Below are positions 54,404 through 64,000 of a stretch of 64,000 nucleotides of DNA, one piece after another (within the stretch, counting starts at the first letter, position 1; the number at the start of each line of letters is the position of its first letter). Location: the NCBI GenBank assembly GCA_951394045.1, contig OX595986.1, forward strand, positions 4,803,534 through 4,867,533. Reading direction: 5' to 3'. The notes under the pieces are model-generated. The model was not told where the DNA came from, ran no database searches, and was given only the letters and a program-made list of their open reading frames with translations. The position numbers were made by a program, and so were the translations under genes. Source of the stretch: Nitzschia sp. DOCU1 (lineage: Eukaryota > Bacillariophyta > Bacillariophyceae > Bacillariales > Bacillariaceae).

Positions 54404-54935
54404 TTGCATATCTTTGTTACTACCATAACCACCAATCAGACTAGAACCCATTTTTATGACGCACACCAATGTCTTCGGCGTAGTCAGCACTTTTCTTTTC
54501 GTATGGGCAGCATCGGCCCAATCGCCTACCTTTACCACTTACTACTTGACGGAAGAGCGCCGGTGCCACGCGCGCGAAGATGGTGAGCCACATTTCGACA
54601 ATACTTTAAACAGCTCGTCATCCTGCACAGACCACTCATTATGTTAAAGTAGATACACTGTATTGTTAATCAAGGCATTCCTGAAACATTTGTCGAAGTA
54701 AACTGTTGCTAAAGCCGCTGGTTACGTTGCTTTCCCCTGTAGTAAATCTAGTCAAACGAGTCAACTGATTTCAACCGGCATCTTGGACGCTCCCAACAGC
54801 CGTAATGTTGGTAAAACCCTCGTTTAGCTACAAATAGCTGTAACCAATTTTTCGACTATGATAAGAGAGCTGACTGCTGCATTGAAATGTTTATAAAGCT
54901 CCTGGTGGCTACGCTATTCACAGTAGTTAATTAAG

Positions 54936-54977
54936 TCCAATGAGTCAACCATACGGTCCGATGAGTCAACCGGACGG
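54936..54977. repeat. 21-bp tandem duplication
   Basis: Two adjacent 21-base units (54936-54956 and 54957-54977) sharing ATGAGTCAACC and differing at a few positions. Confidence 0.75.
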
Positions 54978-55928
54978 TCGTCAGCGTGAAAATTACGCGA
55001 TAGCGAAGTGACAACAACTAGTTCGATTTCGGCTGTAGTAACAATCGATCAACAAAAGCTAAGCAGCAAATCGCATAGTATTTCACGTCTATTGTATCTA
55101 ATTGAAGTAAGTTGCCTACTGAAACTTTCGAAAGCACTCGTAACTAGGGCATACTGAGTCGCACCAATTTTTTGCACAAATTCGAGTAAAACGAACGAAA
55201 TGGCGCAGCTGCGTCACTACAAACGCCTGTAGTAACACGAAATCAAGTAGCAGGCAAAATCTAATGCGACGCCCTGTTACAGCATAGAATGTAGAATTTT
55301 TGGGCACTAGTGCAGTGTGGTAGGACTATTCTAGCAGCGATGACGGAGTTTCAATAATATAGCTAAATGTGGATACGGGCGGAGTCACAAATTAATCCCG
55401 TTAAGAGATTTACGGGTCACCGTCGACGGTCGACGACGATGGCCACGGGTGTTTTGGATCAACTCGGCGGTTTCTGGTTGTCCGTTTGTTTCAGGTCGGG
55501 TCGTCTGGTAATTCTTGTGTAGATGCGGTGGTGGGGTGTGGTGGTGCGAAGTTCCTGTGGGTTGAAGATAAAATGTTCGGAGAGACTATTTCTTTCGAGA
55601 TACGGGCTTCTACTGCCGTTCATTAGATGGAATTGAAGTTCTTTGATCCAAGCCTGAATGAAGCTGAATGTGGGCATATGTAAACTAACTGTTTTGCCGA
55701 GTTTGTAGAAGGCGGAGTTGAATTTTGAGATCTAGGAACAAAAAATCCTCCCTGGCCACTAAAACAAATAAGGATGCCGGATAAACCCAAAGGCCGTTGT
55801 TACCTTCTCCGGAAGGAACGAGAAGAGAGAGGGCGGGAAGAAAAGCCAAGAAAGGACGAAGGTGGACAAAAAAGGGGTTGCACAATTTAATTTCGTTTGC
55901 GTTCAAAAGATCACATCAATCCAACGTT

Positions 55929-56276
55929 ATGACCGAAACAATGATGACAATGGAAGTAAAGTCCTTCGAAAACCAAACACAGCTTTCTCGCCCTGTACCG
56001 GTACGAGCTTCGTTCTCATTTCCTATTTGCAAGGGGAAAGGTGCTCGACGGACCAGAAGATCGGCGCACTCTTTCCGTTCGACGCTCAACTCGATTCCCG
56101 AGGAACCTACATTCGCGGATGCACGATGGGAAACGTGCGGGTCCAAGACGCTGATCCAGCCCACCCGACGACAAAGCATCGTGACGAACGGATGCCCACT
56201 TTCCAGCACCGGCATCTGTGCGCCACTACAAAGCCCCACATTTTCAAAGAAGCAAATCTACCCGCGTGCCGCATAA
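55929..56276 (+). CDS. Hypothetical small basic protein, doubtful
   Basis: 115 residues from ATG at 55929, basic (KGKGARRTRRSAHSFRS) and without a recognised domain. It is convergent with the gene at 56395. It could be chance. Confidence 0.25.
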   Translation: MTETMMTMEVKSFENQTQLSRPVPVRASFSFPICKGKGARRTRRSAHSFRSTLNSIPEEPTFADARWETCGSKTLIQPTRRQSIVTNGCPLSSTGICAPLQSPTFSKKQIYPRAA

Positions 56277-56394
56277 TATCTCCCATCCCCAGCTACCGAT
56301 TTTCAAACAAACCATTACACAATCGGAAAACACAATTTTGAATGCATGCCAGCTTTAACTAGTAGAAATCGAATGCAAACCCCATGATTACAAA

Positions 56395-57603
56395 TTACGC
56401 TGAATCACAACTTCTCATCATAGCTAGTTCCTTCTGTATTTGTTGAAGTACTTCTTGTAGAATTTCCACTTGCAATCGTCCATTTCGCAAGTCCATTGTC
56501 GGCTGGTGAATGCGGGCTTTCATCCATACCCTTTCGGCGTTGGTACTGGCAAGGCGTTCGGCTTGGGAACGGAATTCTGCAATATTGTCACTTATCCCCA
56601 CCGAGATTCTCGCTGCTTCTAGACATTCGGCCACCAGCGGTTCAATAGCCTGGTTGACAACGGCGTTGGAGACTTTAGCAAGGGTCTCTCGCGGAGGGTC
56701 GATACAGTATTTCGAGTCACCGGTGCCATATTCACGGAGAAGGCTTAGAGCCGGGACAATCTTTGTATTCCGTGCAGCCTTCCCAGCTCGTAGTGCATAT
56801 TCTAGTAACTGGTTGACTTGATTCCCCTGAGCAACTTCTTTTGTTCGTTTCAGTTGAAGCAGTATGTGGGCATCACGCGAACTAAACGGCCGAAAGACGA
56901 CTTCACGTTCCGGTCGTCTCGGCCTTGAAGCCATACCAGCTGCCACCCGACAGAGATGATACAGCACATCCTTCTTCCCTTGCATAACCTCCCAGTGTTG
57001 TTCCAGCTCCTTGCTATCTGGTGTAGCTTCTGTGGGAGACGAAACGTCGCTCAGCACCCATTCTGGTACGTCTAGGGAATGTGTCAAGGCACTCACCAGT
57101 CCATTGGCATCTCTGGAATGGACTTGGGCCATAAGACATCGGCATATATCTGGTACTGGATTCGTACCACTCACACAAATGATCGCAAGTCGTGCGCAAT
57201 TCGAGAGGACGCTCACTTGGATGAATCCACATTGCTTCTGTAGGAGACTCTGCAAGGCTCGAATGGTTTTGGGCTTTGGAACGAAAAAGTCTCGTCCGTC
57301 CCCGAGAGTCGAGTCCTTCCACTTCCACAAGTCTCTACACGGCTTGGATATTTGTTCATCGGGGGTCCACTGGAGCGAGCATAGGTAGATTTCGGGCTCG
57401 GAGGCAGTGCTACTATTCGTCATTAGCGTTCCTGGGAGTTGGTAGTCCGAGGCTTGGCCGAGTACCTCAGTTTTTCGCCAATCGGGCAGACATTTTGTCT
57501 TTTGAAATTGTTGACCTGGAAGATAGGAAACTGCTGTGGGTATAGGCCATAATATACCCAACAATACCAAAACAGCAGCGGACGAAAAGCTCGTCTTTTT
57601 CAT
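56395..57603 (-). CDS. Hypothetical secreted or plastid-targeted protein
   Basis: 402 residues from ATG at 57603. Signal peptide about 1-25 (AAVLVLLGILWPIPTAVS), followed by YLPGQQF; an aromatic residue after the cleavage site suits a diatom plastid preprotein. The mature part is mixed alpha/beta with a helical C-terminal third (EILQEVLQQIQKELAMM). No family recognised. The frame is long and clean, so the gene is probably real. Confidence 0.7.
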   Translation of the reverse strand: MKKTSFSSAAVLVLLGILWPIPTAVSYLPGQQFQKTKCLPDWRKTEVLGQASDYQLPGTLMTNSSTASEPEIYLCSLQWTPDEQISKPCRDLWKWKDSTLGDGRDFFVPKPKTIRALQSLLQKQCGFIQVSVLSNCARLAIICVSGTNPVPDICRCLMAQVHSRDANGLVSALTHSLDVPEWVLSDVSSPTEATPDSKELEQHWEVMQGKKDVLYHLCRVAAGMASRPRRPEREVVFRPFSSRDAHILLQLKRTKEVAQGNQVNQLLEYALRAGKAARNTKIVPALSLLREYGTGDSKYCIDPPRETLAKVSNAVVNQAIEPLVAECLEAARISVGISDNIAEFRSQAERLASTNAERVWMKARIHQPTMDLRNGRLQVEILQEVLQQIQKELAMMRSCDSA

Positions 57604-58311
57604 TCTCTTTGGACCTCTGCCGCGATAGGATCTTTCTATTTCACCTCGCTCGTTTCACCTGGGGAAGCTCCCACATTCATTGTTGCTGCGTAGGCCCCAC
57701 AACTCGAAATGCTTTTCTTCACCCACTCTTTAATGTAGACGATCACTGAGTATGGCAAAAGCTTTGTCATGGTCTAGCGATGCCAATGAGCGTAACAGTA
57801 TTGCTGTTCAGATTTTTCATTGCGGCAGCCTTCCATGATGACGTTCGTGTGTTCCATCTTGGAGCGAGACACGAACGGGCGCCTGACTGGCGGCGAGGAC
57901 ACGTCATCCCGCTGCTTTAATTAATCCTATTACTCCACAACACCAATCCTAGCTAGCTCGCTAGTACTCCTCCGGAATCGTAGCTAGAACAATTCGCAAC
58001 CTGTTAGGAGTTCACATATTGTTTCTATAGCTACTCAAGACATATTCAGTTATCATGTTATTATTCCTCTGCTAAGTAGTCATCGAAGTACATCATGTAC
58101 GAATAAACGTGCTTTCTTGGAACTAGTTCTAATAGTAGCGCCTTTTCGGGCCTACAACAAGTCCAAGAAGCAAGAAAGTCTGATCTTCCAGTAGCAAGCT
58201 AACATGAAATCAACAGCCACAAAGTACGATTGACAGTCAGAACATGGTTCATCACGCTGTTGTGCCTGATGCCTCGCCCTTTCCCCGCAGACTGACATCA
58301 CTCTACCAGCA
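57604..58311. other. Intergenic region
   Basis: Upstream region of the gene at 56395 and 3' flank of the RING gene. Nothing recognised. Confidence 0.5.
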
Positions 58312-59366
58312 CTACAAAGTTGCAGCTGGGGTACGGCCGTCAGCCTCGCTCTCCTCCTCACTGTATTCTTTAGAGTCGCCCTGGGCTTCGACATCAGCGT
58401 TGTTTTCGGCCGTACTTTGATCACTCGCCGGTGTAGTGCCGTCTCCGCCAAGTCCTTGCCCGTCTTCAACGATTTCGACAACGTTCGAATCAACGGGGGT
58501 GTCAGCAGCAACTTCTTCCTCGGAAAGGGTTTCGGCCTTGGCCTTTTCGGGTGAGACTAAATAGTCAGCTCGGCAAATGGGACATCCCTCGTGTTTTGCA
58601 AACCAGCTGACTGCACAAGTTGCATGGAAATGGTGCGGACACTTTTCGTTGTTGGACCAGCAAATTTGATCGCCATTCTCGTATTCACAAAGGCAAATCG
58701 AACAAGAGAAATTGTATTGTTCTTCTTCTTTACCGACTTCGATCATAAGATTGGACTTGAATCCTCTACTTTTGTCTAATTGTTCATCAGCTGACTTTAC
58801 CCAGAACACATTCTATCACGCGGTGAACAAAAGAGCAAACAAAACAGTTGTTAAAAACTACACTTTGAAGGAAAGTGTTTCAGGCAAGTCACTCTTCAAA
58901 CGAACATACCTTGACAAGCAGCCGCTTTTGAATGAACTCCTGAGTTTTTGGCTTGCGAGGTACGTGGCGCCCTTCGTACTCGCGAGGCACGCTGAAGCGA
59001 GGGTCGCCTCTCTCATTGTCACGTACTACTCGTTGACGCCAGTAACACAGCATTCGGACCGTCACGAATAACAGACTGAAAATATTCAATTTAAGTGAGA
59101 TATCAGTTCCAATAAACGCGTACTGCTTTACGTTAAGCAAACGCCCGCATCGCGAACGTAATGTCCCCAGCAACAAGAAGAAGCGAAAACACTTACCCAA
59201 AGAAAATGAAGAGAAGAAAAAGGAGGAATCCGACGTCTTGGTTTCGTTTCAACGTATTGGACTCTGCAGTGGCATTGCCGGTGGACATGTTTCCAAACAG
59301 GTATCGTTGGACGTCCATCGTCGACGCCGGTCGTCGGAGGTAGAATTGAACGGTATTGTTCGCCAT
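58312..59366 (-). CDS. RING-H2 transmembrane E3 ubiquitin ligase
   Basis: Three exons: 59197-59366, 58910-59075 and 58312-58812, with introns of 121 and 97 bp, give 278 residues. A short N-terminus with possible N-glycosylation sites (NMST, NATA) precedes one membrane segment that spans the first junction (FLLFLLFIFFG / LLFVTVRML). A basic stretch follows, then RING-H2: CSICLCEY, CPHHFHATC and CPICRADY. The tail is acidic. RING-H2 proteins of this build are membrane E3 ligases that recruit E2 enzymes in endomembranes. The first exon is inferred from frame and splice signals. Confidence 0.85.
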
Positions 59367-60132
59367 TGTATTGGATGTATTTTCTTTTCAAATCGTTGGC
59401 TTTATGGTTCGCTTTTCGTTTGCTATCTCCACACTTGAAACGGCAGGTACGGTGCTGGTGGGGTTGAGCAACTCATCGTTTTCGAAATTGTGAGGCTTCG
59501 CGTCCATCCAACGATCGGGTTGCATCATTTCAACTTCGTATTTTGTGAAGCCATCCATCATTTCAACTCCGTGCCCTGCCGAATTCGCTAGAAGGTCGAT
59601 GACCTTCTGGAAATAAGCCTTTCGGCGTGTAAAAGACGAGTTTATATAAGCCACTGGCCGCCGTCTCCGTCACACTGCGACGTCAGATAGAGCGGGACTG
59701 AAATTTCAGCGGGCGGGCCGGGAATTAATTACGTCATCGCTTTCTTCCCCATCTACGAGGCATACCGTAGAACGTTCCAATTGGTGTCCATACCTTCTTG
59801 TGCGAGCACTCTGAAACGGAAAGCGGCGATGCCGAAATGCTAGGAGTCGCTGTTCCAAAGGTGACGCAAGGAGTTGAGCTACTTTTTACGGAAACGAGTC
59901 AAGCTAATAATCAACGCCGTATCTAACTAGCCTGCTTCATCCTTTCCCGACAGATTGTCACCAGCCTGAGAAACAGTGATGATAAGAAAGGCTAGCTATT
60001 GCCGCATTTTGGCCCAAGGAACGAATTATGTTCCCAGTAGGTCAGGGCCAATTCTAGTCCACTCGGTATGCCGTCGGGGTGCCGCGAAACTTTGACCCCT
60101 GTGTTGAGACAGAAATACACATTGAGTCACCG
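59367..60132. other. Intergenic region with a possible gene fragment
   Basis: A minus frame at 59388-59654 reads like protein (RRKAYFQKVIDLLANS, DGFTKYEVEMMQPDRWMDAKP) but has no ATG at its beginning. It may be a 3' exon or a relic. Otherwise nothing. Confidence 0.35.
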
Positions 60133-61326
60133 TCAATATGTCATGCTCCTGGCACTAAAAGGAGCCCCAGGCGCGGAATCAAAAAAGGAAGTAGAGGTGG
60201 GATTCTCGATATCGGCCCCAGTCGGATTCAATAGATACCCCACCCGCGCCTGAACTTGCGCTATCGTCGGCCGCTCGTGGCGATTCTTGTTCAGGATCCA
60301 ATCAATGAGTTTCACTAGATCTGCCGAATACCACTTGGAGGCAGGAGCATCCTCCGGTGGTTTTGGAACGCCTTGTAACACTTTAAGCTGTGTGCAGTCC
60401 ACAATCTGCAGTCGTCCCGTCCGGCGATGAAATTCTGATTCGCTGGGGCTAGCCCCATATAAAATAGCAAACAAGACACAACCACAACTCCATACATCCA
60501 CCTTGGTATAATCCAAGTCGGTTTCTCCCACTCGTAACTCTCCAGCAAATAATTCAGGAGGCCGATACGACACGGTCGTATGCTGGCTTGCGATATCCGC
60601 CACTTCTAAAATATCTTGCCGTGTTTGTAAGGATCTCATTAAAGGGCTCATGGCGGATCCAAAGTCCATCAAGACGGGGCTTGTTAAATGCTGCACATTG
60701 CTCCCTTTGCACAAGTTATTTTCTAATTTGATATCGCAATGGGCATATCCTGCGGCATGCATCGTGGCGACTCCTTGCAACAAATGTTGAAAGAGTTGCA
60801 ATACAGTCGATTCACTCCATGGCGCCATGCGTGCTTCAAAAATGTCCGGGTTCATGAAAATGCGTCGGTGAACTTCTCGTCGCAGGGAATGCGGCATCAA
60901 TGGGAAGAGCATGTAACAAACGCGGTCGTTGTCCGACCATGTGACGCCATATAAAGGCATGAGATATTTGGCGTTCTGAGGCTGTGCTTGTTGTAGTGCA
61001 TGATGAACTCGAGCTTCCTTCAAACACGCTTGTCGAGTTTCCTCGTCTTGGCATTGAATTCGTTTGAGTGCGTACTCGTTGTTGCCCCGACTGAGTGGAC
61101 TGGTGACATCCGTGGCTCGCAACACCACACTGAAACCCCCTTCTGCCAGAGGCCGTCCGACTCGAACTTTAATGGAAGAGTCTTCAAACAATAAGTCTTG
61201 ACCGAACCATCGATCCCAGAGTTCTTGAAACCAGGCCACCAGTTGACGAATCCAAGCAGCGATGTATTGCTGCAGAGTTATCATGCTGTTGCTAACAATC
61301 CGAAGACGTCGGGGGGCACGGGGCAT
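60133..61326 (-). CDS. Serine/threonine protein kinase, STK16/NAK-like
   Basis: 397 residues from ATG at 61326. The N-terminus has an amphipathic Trp-rich stretch (IAAWIRQLVAWFQELWDRWFG) that may contact membrane. The kinase domain shows a glycine loop PLAEGGFSVV, ALKRI with the ATP-binding Lys, HCDIKLENN (catalytic loop with Asp), DFGSA in place of the usual DFGxx, and DVWSCGCVLF. The features fit the NAK family around STK16, which works at the Golgi. Intact and intronless. Confidence 0.9.
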   Translation of the reverse strand: MPRAPRRLRIVSNSMITLQQYIAAWIRQLVAWFQELWDRWFGQDLLFEDSSIKVRVGRPLAEGGFSVVLRATDVTSPLSRGNNEYALKRIQCQDEETRQACLKEARVHHALQQAQPQNAKYLMPLYGVTWSDNDRVCYMLFPLMPHSLRREVHRRIFMNPDIFEARMAPWSESTVLQLFQHLLQGVATMHAAGYAHCDIKLENNLCKGSNVQHLTSPVLMDFGSAMSPLMRSLQTRQDILEVADIASQHTTVSYRPPELFAGELRVGETDLDYTKVDVWSCGCVLFAILYGASPSESEFHRRTGRLQIVDCTQLKVLQGVPKPPEDAPASKWYSADLVKLIDWILNKNRHERPTIAQVQARVGYLLNPTGADIENPTSTSFFDSAPGAPFSARSMTY

Positions 61327-62154
61327 AGAAACTAAAGCCAGCGACGAGGCTGCTTATGCAAGGACTCTGTAACACAGCGAGGCGACAGAGAGAGACAACT
61401 GAAGGACGATGAATGACTGTGGGAGCGCAACAATGCGTTGGGCGCCATGGTCGCCTTCTCTCTCTCGCGTCTTTGCTTTTTGATTCCAGTATAGGTAGCT
61501 AGGTAGTCATGCGTGCTGGGCAAGAAGCTTCCGTCCGATGATCAACGATGACTTGCACGATTGTTCTTGAGAGTTTTGATTGGGTCGGAAAACTATGGAG
61601 ACTTTTTCCAAAAGAGTTTTCCATGGGAAAGCCATGATGGAGAGGTTGCAGGAGAGAATAAGGTAACGACACGATGATACGAGAAAGTATATCATTCTTT
61701 CTAGTTTACCTTGTCTTGGAAACGATCAGACCTTGAAGAGTTTTATTACTACTTGCTGTGGTGCACCGACGAAATGCTAGGTTTCATTCGTTCACTCTTG
61801 TTCCAGAGACAAAATCAGGCGACTCTCGTATGCGTTACGTCGAGTGAATTCAACATTTACTTTCTTGGACGATGGATACAAGACTTTGTTCCAAAAAATG
61901 ACAGCCCAAACCAAGTAGAGAGAAGTCTCGCTCGCCTTCAAACGCATCCGCGACGAGTAGTACGCTTCCTTTCTAGGACTACATGTTACTACGGCCTGAT
62001 ACTAGTAGTCGCTACACAAAGCCACCAACACCCCCAGATGGTACGATAAGTAAAGTGGGAGTGATAACACAAGGATACGCCACGACGGTTCGTAGAAGCT
62101 GCAGTCAGGTCTGTAGTTATGTTACAGCATCAGCCAGCTCAGCTCCTTGTTGCA
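61327..62154. other. Intergenic region
   Basis: Kinase upstream region and 3' flank of the glycosyltransferase-like gene. Short ORFs are not supported. Confidence 0.5.
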
Positions 62155-63840
62155 TTAGTTACTAATGCTGTAATCATCAATCCGGAACCACTTTAAAATT
62201 TCTTCCCTTGCAATTGTTTGATTGGCACGTTTCAGCTCATAGATCCTTGCTGCTGGTAGCATGGTCCCTGGATCCATAAAGAAAACATGCGGATCATCAT
62301 CTACCAAGGCTCGATCTCGTGTGAGGCCTTTATTCATTCCAGACGCCGAGATATTGCCTATTGGTTGATAGCCCTTGCCAAAGGTTGCAAGGACGGGAAA
62401 GATGGAAAAGGTGGAATCCGGAGCCGCAAAGGCATGTTGCGCCATGATAAATCGAGCGTACGCCAAAGCCACCGATTCGTCTTTTCCATTCCGTATGGAA
62501 ATACGCGCGGTAGGGAATCGCTTTTGTAGATATTGTTGAAAGGCGTAAGTGACCTCGATACACATCTCGGAAGCAAAGTTGTTCCTGACGTCTCTCCACC
62601 GTGTTTGAGAGTTGTTGAGGTTGGGAAATGGCTGTGTGACAATACCAATGGATCGGGTCGTTTCCACGGGTATCAAGTCGACAATAGGCCGAAACTTGAT
62701 AAAGTGAAAAAATCGAGTTGACGATGCCATGATATCTCCACAACGAAAGTGAATTGCCACATCGTCAAGTTCGACATTGGTCAGGAGGGGAAGCTGCTGC
62801 TGCTGCTGAAATAATAATGCTAATGCTGATGATGGTGGTTGCATGGTTTGCAAAAAGGCATGGGCAGGATGATTTGGATTGTCGGGTGGAGGACCCACAA
62901 GTTGCACCGCTAAACGCCGTAGATCTTGTCGTATCAAAGGAAGCATATAGAGAATGGGAGCATTTGTCCATTGACCAAAGGAGCTGGTACATTGAGTGGG
63001 TACTACTTCTACTAGCGTCATGTTGTTGACTCTAGCAACAGCGCTAGTCGTGCTGTTCTTCCAATAGTTTTGAAGGTCGTTTAGATCTTCGAGACCCGAA
63101 AAAGTGCCCGTCAACCAAGGCAATACCCAAGTCTTGTGTAGCTGGTCATGATTCGTGACGTTAATATCTTCACAAATCATTTGTACCTTTGAAAATCGCG
63201 TCGCAGATGGATCTCGCTGGTACTGGCGGTGCGAATACATGGCAGCCATTCTCATCAAATACGTGTGAAGTACCCAGTTTCCTACTCCACATTCATGTTT
63301 CAGTAAATTGTCGCAGGGAAGATTCAATACAAGGCGAATCTTTCCACTGGGAGGAAGAGCGACGTGTTTTGGAATTCCTTGTTGTCCTTGCGTGGCAATG
63401 GTTTTGTTGTTGCCCATGTTGTGAAATGGATGATGGTTGGCAGCACCACGTCTGTGATGACCAGCTCCATACCACGCACACGCAGCAAAGACGGGCAGCG
63501 CCTTGAAAGAGCCGGTAGCGTTCACCGTAATGTTCCAAGTCAACGCATCGTCCTCGTCGTTGCTGCTAGTGGGCACAATCGTCTTTGGTGCCACAAATGG
63601 AGACATTGTTTTGTTGACGGGATCGTGGTGGTCAATGCGACTGATGCTGACAGTTGCAGATTTATTGCTGGAAGTAGTCATTGTTGTTGTATTGTCAATG
63701 CTAGTCACATTGTAGTACGCGGCAACATTGCTGACCGACACGATAGGAGGAAGTGATCTGAAATTTGCCGCCACCAAAAGAACAAGGACAATCCAAGAAA
63801 GCCAAAGACCGACGGGACGACGGCAAGGATACTTGCTCAT
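62155..63840 (-). CDS. Type II membrane glycosyltransferase-like protein
   Basis: 561 residues from ATG at 63840. Short basic N-terminus (MSKYPCRRP), one membrane segment (about 10-30), then an Asn/Thr/Ser-rich stem with many N-glycosylation sites. The catalytic part has VAIHFRCGDIM near residue 370, like the HxRxGD motif of fucosyltransferases, and a C-terminal half RSIGIVTQPFPN ... FIMAQHAFAAPDSTFSIFPVLATFG that resembles their donor-binding fold. Likely a Golgi enzyme of protein or polysaccharide glycosylation; donor unproven. Confidence 0.75.
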   Translation of the reverse strand: MSKYPCRRPVGLWLSWIVLVLLVAANFRSLPPIVSVSNVAAYYNVTSIDNTTTMTTSSNKSATVSISRIDHHDPVNKTMSPFVAPKTIVPTSSNDEDDALTWNITVNATGSFKALPVFAACAWYGAGHHRRGAANHHPFHNMGNNKTIATQGQQGIPKHVALPPSGKIRLVLNLPCDNLLKHECGVGNWVLHTYLMRMAAMYSHRQYQRDPSATRFSKVQMICEDINVTNHDQLHKTWVLPWLTGTFSGLEDLNDLQNYWKNSTTSAVARVNNMTLVEVVPTQCTSSFGQWTNAPILYMLPLIRQDLRRLAVQLVGPPPDNPNHPAHAFLQTMQPPSSALALLFQQQQQLPLLTNVELDDVAIHFRCGDIMASSTRFFHFIKFRPIVDLIPVETTRSIGIVTQPFPNLNNSQTRWRDVRNNFASEMCIEVTYAFQQYLQKRFPTARISIRNGKDESVALAYARFIMAQHAFAAPDSTFSIFPVLATFGKGYQPIGNISASGMNKGLTRDRALVDDDPHVFFMDPGTMLPAARIYELKRANQTIAREEILKWFRIDDYSISN

Positions 63841-64000
63841 TGTCGTCTTTGTCGTCCTGCCGTTTGCATCGTCGTCGTGGCGATGATTCGTAAGAATCTT
63901 TCGATTTATGATAACTTCGGGGTAGTAGTAGTGGGCTGGTTTGGATGAGGAGGGGGGTCATTGTGAGAGAGCATGCATGTGAGTTGGCAGAAGATGTAGT

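Larger units (their letters stand above)
53757..55928. other. Intergenic region with hairpins and a short tandem repeat
   Basis: No supported gene. It includes TACCAGGTA at 53923-53931, nested inverted repeats at 54290-54403 and a 21-bp tandem pair at 54936-54977. Confidence 0.5.

Noticed and set aside
59388..59654. Minus frame with protein-like text upstream of the RING gene
   Set aside because: No ATG at its start and no splice path into the RING gene that I could support; noted only as a possible fragment.

Overview
The window is nuclear DNA from a diatom, most likely a raphid pennate. The strongest evidence is four members of the diatom silicic acid transporter (SIT) family. Other support comes from plastid presequences with an aromatic residue after the signal peptide, a CRAL-TRIO protein fused to a DUF6824 domain, and short GT-AG introns of 73-121 bp (one of 385 bp). 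I do not name the species.

Layout. 1-1.5 kb: remnant of a piggyBac-like transposase facing a small Cys/zinc-type protein gene, with short inverted repeats beside it. 1.85-5.6 kb: two tandem plus-strand SIT genes, a divergent intronless one (SIT-A) and a canonical one (SIT-B). 6.4-18.4 kb: housekeeping genes for an M6-like metalloprotease, a rhomboid protease, ATG7, NAA10, a Myb/SANT protein and a plastid sulfite reductase. 18.5-25.8 kb: sparse, with three low-complexity or orphan ORFs. 25.8-29.9 kb: a full-length ABCC transporter. 30-33.6 kb: mostly non-coding. 33.9-40.8 kb: two tandem minus-strand SIT genes (SIT-C, SIT-D) around a frameshifted leucine-rich-repeat-like gene. 42-47 kb: CRAL-TRIO/DUF6824 protein, rRNA-methylase-like enzyme, sulfotransferase-like protein. 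47.5-49.2 kb: two small secreted proteins. 50-54 kb: a second leucine-rich-repeat-like gene and a broken locus. 56-64 kb: a secreted or plastid orphan, a RING-H2 membrane protein, an STK16-like kinase and a Golgi glycosyltransferase-like protein.

Main points. The SIT genes are mosaics. SIT-C and SIT-D have identical exon 1 proteins and nearly identical cores but unrelated introns. The SIT-D intron instead matches SIT-B at 77 of 80 positions, although the first 100 exon bases of B and D differ at 18. SIT-A keeps the first EGxQ motif and both GRQ motifs but has GMLD in place of CMLD and EAAQ in place of EGMQ, and it lacks the coiled-coil tail. A 78-residue secreted peptide with a four-cysteine tail has a promoter dense in copies of one motif, and it shares two longer elements with the SIT-D promoter. 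Intergenic DNA is also rich in the palindromes TACCGGTA and TACCWGGTA.

Coordinates were read by eye. Splice sites come from GT-AG signals and frame continuity, not transcripts.
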